A stretch of DNA of 64,000 nucleotides from Basidiobolus meristosporus CBS 931.73. Taxonomy: Eukaryota > Basidiobolomycota > Basidiobolomycetes > Basidiobolales > Basidiobolaceae. Position 1 is the stretch's first letter; each line of letters starts with the position of its first letter. The stretch spans positions 20,940-84,939 of the forward strand of contig MCFE01000373.1 of assembly GCA_002104905.1 (NCBI GenBank), in the 5' to 3' direction. Both the position numbers and the translations under genes were made by a program. Of this stretch, positions 55,570 to 64,000 are shown piece after piece. Under the pieces are notes generated by a model. The model was not told the DNA's origin and searched no databases. It saw nothing but the letters and a program-made list of their open reading frames with translations.

Positions 55570-58423
55570 ATGACTTCCACAAGCAAACAAAGCAATACTA
55601 AGATCTTCCCTGTAAAGGAGAGGTTTGATAGGAAGAACTACAGACTTTGGAGAATCAAGTTGCAGATCCACCTTGAGGAAAGAAAGCTTTGTAACATAGT
55701 AACAGGAAAGGAAGTAGAGCCCAAAGGAACAGCAGAAGATGTAGAGAAGTTTCAAGAGAAGGAGAGAAAGGCCTTCAATGCCATATACATCAATGTGCAA
55801 GACTCCTTCATTGGACAAATCCATGCCGCAAATACTGCCAAAGCAGCATGGGAATCCTTAGAGAAGATCTTTAGAGCAAAGTCAGTATTAAGCAAGCTTT
55901 ATTTGAAACAAAAGTTCTTCAACATGAGGAAGAAACCAGATGATGACATGCTACAACTCATTACCAGAATGGAGACACTTGCAGAAGAAATTTACAGTAT
56001 TAATGCTGGTGTAGATGATGAAGAAAAGATACTCTGTCTGCTTTGCAGCCTACCAGATGAGTATGAGCCACTCATACTTTCTTTTGAAAGCAGAGAAGAC
56101 AACTTGACTTTAGACTATGTCAAAGGAAGACTTCTCCATGAAGAACTCAGATGTAATGATCAAGCAGAGAAAATTGAAGATAATGCTTTATTCAGTTCAG
56201 AAAGGCATACTGAAAAGAAGGGAAAGTAACAAAACCAAAGAAAACCTGGCTGCTGTAACTACTGTAAGAAGCCAGGTCACTGGGCAAGAGAATGCAAGAA
56301 GAAACAAGCAGACAAAAAACAGAAACTAGAGCAGGCAAACCATATAACTACTGATGAACAGTTATTTGTAACTGTACAAGACAGTGCAAGTAACCAAAGT
56401 AATGAATGGTATATTGACTCTGCAACATCACAATATATTTGTGGTATAAAGGATTGGTTCAGCAACTTAAAGACTATTCCTGTAAGAAAGGTTTATCTGG
56501 GAGATAACTCTGCATTGGAAGCTACCGCCAGTGGGTCTATACAACTAAATATGAGTGATAACTCAGGGGCAACAACAGCAAAACTGACTGCCGTACTCTA
56601 TGTACCTGGAATAGCTAAGAACCTACTTTCAGTCAGTAAAGCAACTACTCAGGGACTGAAATTTGTTTTTACCAAGCTGTGCTGCTCAATATTGAGTGAG
56701 AATGGACAAAAATTAGCTTTGGGAATCAGAGATCACAATATATACAAGTTACAATGCAAGATCATTGTACCTGAGTATGTCAACATTGCTGAAACTGATG
56801 AAACCAACTGGGAGACGTGGCATAGGAGGCTAGGACACATAGGGGAACAGAAAATGAGCCAATTGGTGAAAAATCAGCTTGTTTTGGGCCCAGAATACTC
56901 AACTCCAATCAAATTGAATGTTTGCAAGGGATGTTCATATGGCAAACAAGCTAGGCAACATTTCAAGAGCTCAGAAGGCTTCAATAGCACCAAAATATTG
57001 GCTATTGTACACTCAGACATATGTGGCCCCATAAGAACACTGTCCATTGGCGCCAAGAGATACTTTATGATGTTTATTGATGACAAGACAAGATATACAC
57101 AGGTGTACTTCCTCAAAACAAAGGATGAAGCTTTAGAGACGCTTAAGCATTTCAAGAACATGGCAGAAACACAAACTGGGTGTAAATTGAAGGTACTACA
57201 AAGTGACCATCGAGGAGAATACTGCTCTAAGGAGTTTGCAAAATACTGCTTGTCTACTGGTATACTTCAACAGACCACAGTTCCTCATACTCCACAGCAA
57301 AATGGAGTAGCAGAACATGCAAATAGAACAATAGTAGAGATGGGAAGATCTATGCTAAATGATAAGGGAATGGACTACAAGTTTTGGGCTGAATCTGTTG
57401 CTACCACTGTATACCTCAAGAACAGATGCCCAAAAACAGCACTACGTGCTTTTACACCCTTTGAAGCATATACAGGCAAAAAACCAGATCTCCAGCACCT
57501 CAGGATCTTTGACAGTGATGTTTTTTATCACATCCCTGACAAAAAACACTCAAAGTTGGAACCAATGAGTAGGAAAGGGATCTTTCTTGGGTATTGTGAA
57601 GATACTAAAGGGTATAGAGTGTATGATGGCAAAATTCAGAAGCTGATCAAGAGCAGGGACGTTGTATTTGAGGAGAATTCAGATCAGAAAGCCACAGAAA
57701 TCATTGGTCAGCTGCCTGATGATGCAATCAACACAAATGAAGAAGATACGTACCAAATCCAGCCAGAGATGGAAGATACTTCTACCAGTTCCAGATCAGA
57801 ACAGATTATCCCAGTTAGGAGATCTACCAGAATAAGAGATGCCCCTGGATCCTGGTGGCAGACATCCAATGATCATGAAGAAGCTTATCTTGCCTTATGT
57901 GCCAAACCTCAGAATCTGGAACAGGCAATGCAAGGTGCAGATGCTACTAAGTGGCAACAAGCCATGCAGGAGGAGTACCAATCACTGATCAAGGCAAAAA
58001 CGTGAGAACTGGTAGATTTACCAAATGGGAGAAAGCCAATAGGATGTAGATGGGTCTACAAGATCAAGATAACCTCAAATGGTGCCGTTGATCAGAACAA
58101 GGCTAGATTGGTAGCTAAAGACTATTCCCAGATCCAGGAACTAGACTTTAAGGAAACATTTGCTCTGGTTGCCAAGTTTAACTCTATTTGGACAGTTCTA
58201 GCCCTGGCAGCTATACACAGTCTAGATCTACACCAAATGGATGTCAAAACAGCCTTTCTAAATAGGGATTTCAAGAAACTATATATATGGAGCAACCAGA
58301 AGGTTTTACTGATCCAAAAGGCCCTCATAAGGTGTGCAAACTTAGAAAATTGTTGTATGGGCTTAAGCAGGCACCCAGGGCATGGTATAACAAGATTGAC
58401 ACATATCTAGAGGAAATTGGGTT
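55570..58423 (+). pseudogene. Ty1/copia gag-pol of element C1, part 1
   Basis: Gag opens at ATG 55,570 (YRLWRIKLQIHLEERKL) and runs 219 codons to a TAA at 56,227. The same frame then continues with a zinc knuckle (CNYCKKPGHWARECKK), protease (WYIDSATSQY, with Ala in place of the usual Gly) and integrase (HRRLGHI zinc region, HSDICGPI, LQSDHRGEY, PQQNGVAEHANR). The integrase C-terminal region is followed by TGA at 58,003-58,005 where Trp is expected (KAKT-stop-ELVDLP). Beyond it RT begins ([17 protein letters not shown]). A one-base deletion near 58,270 shifts the frame, and the copy is cut at 58,424-58,428 by element B. Apart from these few defects it is well preserved. Confidence 0.9.
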
Positions 58424-58428
58424 CTCTC

Positions 58429-58779
58429 TGTTGTAAAAAATTTGTATTTCCACCTAAATATTCACCTAACTTAGTCACTTAGATCATCACCTTCAAATCC
58501 TAGAGAATACTGACCAAATTCCTTGTTGGGATTTACTTGGAATATTTTCACCAAAATGCCAGGTACCCAGAACATGAAAAATTCTCAAAGTTGTCCAAAC
58601 AGCCCCAAACTTTGCACACATGTTCTTGGGACCTTTCTTAACCTATTCTATGTGTTTGTAATGCCAAGGCTATGTAAAAGTATAAATACTACTTTCACAT
58701 TCAATAGATCATTAAGTGAAAACTACATAATCTACTTGTTCTCCCAATCACTTCCAATATCTCCAAGACTCTTACAACA
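58429..58779 (+). repeat. 5' LTR of copia element B
   Basis: TGTTGTAAAAAATTTG to CTCTTACAACA. Carries TATAAATACTAC near 58,680. Differs from the 3' LTR at about 20 positions. Confidence 0.92.
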
Positions 58780-58783
58780 GGTT

Positions 58784-61700
58784 ATGAGCCCCAAGCTGTC
58801 ACTCTCTGCAATGTCTACTACTGCTAACACTGGAATTTTTCCCTCTGCTGAAAAGTTGGATGGATCTAACTACCAAGTGTGGAAGGTGAAGATGAAGATG
58901 CTGCTACAAGAAAGAGGCCTTTGGGATATTGTCATGGGAGAAGAATGCCGTCCTAAAAACATGGGAGAGGAAGCCTTAAAGTACCAGAAGAAAGAACAAA
59001 GTGCCTTTAACTGCATTTGCCTTAATGTCAAGGACAAATTGCTAATTCAATGCTCAAGAGCAAAAACGGCAAAGAATGCCTGGAAAGCATTAGAGGACAC
59101 CTACCAGTCATGTTCAGCTGCTAAGAAGATGTATCTGAGATGAGAATTTCTTACTACAAAGATGCTGCCAGGAGAAGAAATGAAAAATCTAATTAACAAA
59201 ATTACCCTGCTGGTAAATGAAATGGAATCTGTGGGCATACCAACTACTGATGAGGATGTGATAGTTACCATCCTGAATAGCCTGACAGACAAGTTTCAGG
59301 GCCTTGTATCAGCCCTAGAGTCCAGAACTGAAGATTTGACCTTAAATTATGTATATGGAAGGCTCCTGGATGAAGAATTAAGAAAATCAAGTGCCAATAA
59401 GAAGGAAGAAGAAAATGCTTTAATAAGCAATGATAACCAACAAAGGAGGTACCCAAGACCCTACAAAGGCAACAGCAACCTGTTTTGTAACTACTGCAAA
59501 AGGAAAGGACACACATCAGACCGGTGTCTCAAAAAGAAAGATAATCAGCAAAAGAATCCTCAATATGGAAATGCTGCAACAACTGAAGATAGACTATTCA
59601 TATCTGCACTAAATATGACCACAAACAAGGATTCTCAGACGTGGTATATTGACTCTGGAGCATCTCAACACTTTACACACCAAAAAGAACTTTTACCCAA
59701 TATCAAGAAATTCCAGTTAAGAAGGTTTTCATGGGTGACAATAGAACACTTGATGCAGTGGGAGAAGGAACTATCCAAGTAAACCTTAGAAGCAGTGAAG
59801 AAAGCCATACACTGACCTTTAAAGAAGTACTCTATGTACCAGAAATAGCCAAGAACCTACTCTCTGTAAGCAAGGCCACAGCAGAAGGACTCAGTTTCAG
59901 TTTTGACAATTCTGGATGCAGGATCACTGATCAAAATTGTGCCCATATTGCTTTGGGCATCAGAGATCCAAATCTATACAAGTTGATTTATATTCCATCA
60001 TATCTGGAAGCCAATATAAGTAACTTAAATGAACAAACACCAATGCTTTGGCACAGGAGATTTGGGCACCTCAATTTTGACTATTTGAGTAAAATGATCA
60101 AAGATCAGCTAATTGCTGGAGTGAAAATTGATCCCCCAGCTAATTTGGAGCACTGTGAAGCCTGCATATATGGGAAATAAGCCAGACAACTGTTGAAGAG
60201 CTCTGGGTTAATCAAAACTAAGAAAAAATTAGATCTAATTCACTCAGATCTGTGTGGACCTATGCAAAATTTATCCTTAGGCGGGATGAAGTATTTAATC
60301 ACTTTTGTTGATGATTATACAAGATACACATGGGTCTACTTCATGGAGAGAAAGGAAGAAGCTCTGTCTAAGTTCAGGGCGTTTAAAGCCATGGTGGAGA
60401 GAGAAACTGGCAAAACAATCAAGAAAATACGCTCTGATAATGGTGGAGAATATACCTCAAAACTCTTCATCCACTTCTGCAAAATTCATGGGATAAAGCA
60501 AGAGACTACTGTACCATACTCCCCACAGCAAAATGGAGTAGCAGAGCAAGCTAACAGATCAATAATTGATATGGCAAGATCTATGATCCATGATCAAAAA
60601 TTATCCTATGATTTTTGGGCGGATTCAGTTGCCACAGCTGTATACCTTAAAAATAGGAGTTATAACAGAATACTTCGTGATTCTACTCCATTTGAAGCAT
60701 GGTATGGATACAGACCAAGTGCAAAACATCTATGAATATTTGGATGCACAGCATATGCCAAAACACTGCCCAGAAATCAGTCAAAATTTGAGCCAAAAAG
60801 TGTAAAATGCATATTTTTGGGCTACAGCAATGAGAGTAAGGCATACAGACTCTACAATACCAAAGCAAAGAAGCTTATCAAGTCCAGGGATGTGTTGTTT
60901 GATGAAAATTCAAAATTTTCACAAAAAATGACATCAGATGATGACAAAAATTTGATCTCAAGTCCACCAATTGTCAGGATTGAATCAGAGCAAAACAATG
61001 AAAATTTTTTCACTCCAGAGGACTCTACAACCGTGGTTCAGCCAGAATCAGTGCCCAGGAATATCCCAGAAGTGATCTTTCCAGTATCAAATGCCCGGAG
61101 ATCCAATCAGACAAGAAATAGCCCAAATTACTATATCAATGAGGGTACAAACTTAGCCTATGCCTATTCAGTCCATATTGATGAACCCCAGACTGTAAAA
61201 GAGGCCCTAAATAGCCCTCAGACAAATTTTTGGAGATCTGCAATGACTGAGGAATATCAGGCACTGATGGAAAATCAAACTTGGGTCTTGGTCAAATTAC
61301 CAATCAACCAAAAATCAATTGGATGCAGGTGGGTCTTCAAGACAAAATACAAGGCTGAAGGTACAATTGAAAGATACAAAGCAAGACTTGTAGCCAAAGA
61401 ATACTCTCAAACAAAAGGACTTGACTATACTGAGACCTTTGCACCGGTAGCCAAGTTTAATTCCATCAGATTAATATTGGCTATTGCAGCCAAATATAAG
61501 TGTTTTATTCATCAAATGGATGTAAAAACTGCATTTTTGAATGGAGAACTTGATGAGGATGTGTATATGGACCAGCCTGACAGGTTTGTTGACCAAGATA
61601 ACCCCCATTTGGTCTGCAAGCTTAAAAAGTCACTATATGGTCTCAAACAATCACCAAGAGCCTGGAATTGCAAGATAGATTCTTATTTGGAATCCTTGAG

Positions 61701-62730
61701 TTTCAAAAGAAGTAATGCTGACTATAGTATATACTATAAACCAGATAGAGCAAATCCAGTTCTATTAGCTCTATATGTGGATGATCTTATTATAGCCGCC
61801 AATAACCTAGAAGCGTTGGAAGAGACTAAATCCAGCCTATCTAAGGAGTTCAAGATGTCTGATTTAGGAGAACCTAGTTACTGCTTAGGGACTAAGTTCT
61901 CCATAGACATAAGTACCCAGACTATTACCCTAAGCCAATCCAAGTATATTCAAGATATACTAAAGAAGTACAAAATGGAAGACTGTAAACCGGCAGCTAC
62001 CCCAATGGGGACAAACCTTAACTTGGTCAAAACTCAACCAAATCAAGAGAGCTTGGTGCCATCTGAAAGCCCTGACTTTCCTTATCAATCCATAGTCGGC
62101 AGTCTGATGTATATCATGCTTGGAACACGCCCAGATATCTCATATTCAATGGGAGTTGTCAGCCAACATAATCAGAACTATGGATCTGATCATATTACAG
62201 CAGTTAAGCAAATTTTTAGATACCTAAAAGGAACTGCTGATATCTGCTTAAGATACACTTATAAGGATTCAGAACAGGACTTTGTGGGATACTCTGATGC
62301 TGATTGGCGACGAAATTTGGAAGACAGAAGATCCACCACAGGATACACCTTTCTTTACTCTCAAGGAGCAATTTCATGGAATATAAGAAAGCAACCAACT
62401 GTAGCACTTTCTACTACAGAGGCAGAGTATATGGCAGCCTGTGAAGCTACAAAAGAAGCAATGTGGTTAAGAAAACTCTTAACAGATTTAGGCCTATGTC
62501 AAAAAATGCCTATTACTTTATTTCAAGATAATCAAGGATGTATACAATTAGGTAGAAATCCAACTTCTCATGCTAGAACCAAGCACATAGATATTAGACA
62601 TCATTTCATACATGAAGCTATAGAAAATAGCTTAGATAGCGTAGTTTACTGTCCTAAAGATGAAATGATTGCAGACATATTTACCAAACCATTAGCTGGA
62701 GACAAATTTGAATATCTTAGGTCAAATTAG
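58784..62730 (+). pseudogene. Ty1/copia gag-pol of element B, four disabling changes
   Basis: The gag ATG at 58,784 lies inside the PBS. Order: Gag (KLDGSNYQVWKVKMKMLLQ), zinc knuckle (CNYCKRKGHTSDRC near 59,490), protease (WYIDSGASQHF near 59,645), integrase (HRRFGHLN; HSDLCGPM; IRSDNGGEY; PQQNGVAEQANR), RT (CRWVFKTKY; DVKTAFLNGELDEDVYMDQ; intact YVDDLIIA) and RNase H (YSDADW; STTEAEYMAACEATKEAMW; HIDIRHHF), ending ADIFTKPLAG. Breaks against copy A are TGA at about 59,141, a missing T in a T-run near 59,690, TAA at 60,178-60,180 (CAA in copy A) and TGA at 60,733-60,735. The last frame, 60,817-62,730, is open for 637 codons. It is recently inactive. Confidence 0.93.
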
Positions 62731-62764
62731 GACTAGTCAGTATGAACATTTAGCTGAGTGGGAG

Positions 62765-63113
62765 TGCTGTAAAAAATTTGTATTTCCACCTAAATATTCA
62801 CCTAACTTAGTCACTTATTCATCACCTTCAAATCCTAGAGAATACTGACCAAATTCCTTGTTGGGATTTACTTGGAATACTTTCACCAAAATGCCAGGTA
62901 CCCAGAACATGAAAATTCTCAAAGTTGTCCAAACAGCCCCAAACTTTGCACACATGTTCTTAGGACCTTCCTTAACCTATTCTACGTGTTTGTAATGTCA
63001 AAACCAGGTAAAAGTATAAATGCTACTTTTACAATCAATAAATCATCAAGTGAAAACCACATAATCTACTTGTTCTCCCAATCACTTCCAATATCTCCAA
63101 GACTCTTACAACA
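62765..63113 (+). repeat. 3' LTR of copia element B
   Basis: TGCTGTAAAAAATTTG to CTCTTACAACA. Preceded by GAGTGGGAG and followed by CTCTT, which resumes element C1. Confidence 0.92.
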
Positions 63114-63118
63114 CTCTT

Positions 63119-64000
63119 GTAGCACTGCAGATCACAGTATATAAGTGAAACAGCTCAAAAAGGGCGTGATCATCCTAGTTCTTTATGTGGACAACCTAAT
63201 TATAGCTACAAGTGATCAAGAGGCACTTAAACAGACAAAATCAGATCTCTTCAGCATGTTTGAGATGGAAGATCTTGGAAAATTGAGCTAATTTCTTGGA
63301 ATTGAGGTCATATTTGACGTACCTACGCAGAAAATTGTGCTGAATCAGTCTAAGTACATCAGGGACATTTTAGACGCTTCAAAATGGAAAATTGCAAACC
63401 TGCAGCAACCCCTATGGACAATAACCTGAAATTAAGCAAATCTCAGCCAGTTATAGATGAAAACAGCTCATATATGGACCAAAACTCTCCCTATCAATCG
63501 ATGGTCAGTAGCCTAATGTACTTGATGGTGTCTACATGTCCAGATATTGCAGTAGCAGTTGGAATAGTCAGTCAATTCATGCAGAATTATAGATCAGATC
63601 AAATTGCAGCAGTTAAGCAGATTTTCAGATGTCTACAAGGTACCATAAATATGGTACTGGAATACTCTGGAGCAGCTAATAGGCAAAAATTTGATGGTTA
63701 TAGTGATTCAGATTGGGGTAGGGATCTGATTGACAGACGCTCTACCACAGGCTATGTATTTCTTTACGCTGGTGCAGCTATTACTTGGAATTACAAGAAA
63801 CAGCCAACTGTTACGCTATCTACAACTGAAGCCAAATATATGGCTGCATGTCACGCAATTAAGGAGGCTATATGGCCACAGAAATTATTCAAAGACTTAG
63901 GTTTTAATTCAGGTGAACCAACATGTATTTACAAGGATAATCAAAGTTGTATTTCATTAGCTAGAAATCCTACTAATCATGCCAGAACTAAGTACATTGA
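63119..64000 (+). pseudogene. Ty1/copia RT and RNase H of element C1, part 2
   Basis: Continues C1 after element B: VKQLKKGVIILVLYVDNLIIAT (Asn codon at 63,193-63,195 in place of the second catalytic Asp), then RT connection and RNase H (SDSDWGRDLIDRRSTTGYVFLYAG; TTEAKYMAACHAIKEA), running out of the window at HARTKYI. Stops and frameshifts occur, for example TAA near 63,143 and a lost base near 63,372. It is closely similar to C2 (46,334-47,335), including the YVDN change. Confidence 0.88.

Larger units (their letters stand above)
58429..63113 (+). mobile_element. Copia element B, complete with both LTRs
   Basis: 4,685 bp with LTRs 58,429-58,779 (351 bp) and 62,765-63,113 (349 bp), roughly 94 percent identical by eye. 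Target duplication CTCTC (58,424-58,428) and CTCTT (63,114-63,118). The uninterrupted site is seen in C2, where the RT reads straight through GGGTTCTCTTGT. PBS GGTTATGAGCCC at 58,780-58,791 and polypurine tract GAGTGGGAG before the 3' LTR. Confidence 0.93.
55165..64000 (+). mobile_element. Copia element C1 (split by copia B, leaves the window)
   Basis: Begins with a 369-bp LTR at 55,165 inserted in gypsy I. The internal coding region runs 55,570-58,423 and resumes at 63,119 after the insertion of element B. The 3' LTR is beyond the window. Confidence 0.9.

Noticed and set aside
56227-56229. Programmed stop-codon readthrough between gag and pol in C1
   Set aside because: The frame continues, but the other copy (C2) lacks this region, and copies A and B have no stop here, so a chance nonsense mutation is equally likely.
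58003-58005. TGA read as tryptophan (altered genetic code)
   Set aside because: The host genes and copia B use TGG at Trp positions, and H ends at a TGA. A shared mutation in family C explains it better.

Overview
The window reads as nuclear DNA of a filamentous fungus with a transposon-rich genome. The evidence is a 59-nt GT-AG intron with a CTAAT branch site, a secreted berberine-bridge-type FAD oxidoreductase, UNC93-like membrane proteins, and LTR retrotransposons of fungal type together with TNP2/Plavaka-like DNA transposons. The phylum cannot be fixed from the sequence alone.

Layout. Positions 1-8,300 form a gene-bearing, more GC-rich island. It holds the 5' end of an UNC93-like gene running leftward out of the window (1-255), a second, inverted, near-identical UNC93-like gene (about 4,593-5,861) whose 5' end is damaged or rearranged, and a complete two-exon secreted FAD oxidoreductase (6,771-8,263). 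From about 8.3-9.4 kb onward the sequence becomes AT-rich and is almost entirely mobile elements to position 64,000.

Mobile part. I resolve several families. (1) Copia family A/B: a 3'-truncated copy (10,798-14,850), two solo LTRs (24,264-24,609 and 51,192-51,541) and one nearly complete copy with both LTRs (58,429-63,113). (2) Copia family C: C1 (55,165 to beyond the window, split by copy B) and an inverted 5'-truncated copy C2 (45,941-48,240). (3) Non-autonomous LTR family E: E1 (38,680-40,566) and E2 (50,521-54,172). (4) Three Ty3/gypsy elements: F (15,275-18,263 plus leader), G (28,705-36,452) and I (48,290-55,164, split by E2). (5) Element H (32,716-36,332), a young LTR element with apparently identical 804-bp LTRs whose only long ORF is Gag plus an aspartic protease. 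(6) At least six relics of a TNP2/Plavaka-like DNA transposon. (7) One DDE_Tnp_4-type transposase relic. (8) An uncharacterised dispersed coding repeat, called R1 here.

The insertions can be put in order from target-site duplications and uninterrupted copies. Element G sits in R1 (TSD TATC) and H sits in the 3' LTR of G (TTGG/TCGG). E2 sits in the reverse transcriptase of gypsy I (GAAGA), and a B-family solo LTR sits inside E2 (CTTAC). C1 sits in gypsy I, and B sits in the reverse transcriptase of C1 (CTCTC/CTCTT). Families A/B, C and E share a primer-binding site, GGTTATGAGCCC, which matches the anticodon arm of initiator tRNA-Met. This points to half-tRNA priming of the Ty5/copia type. No rRNA, convincing tRNA, CRISPR array or viral genome was seen.
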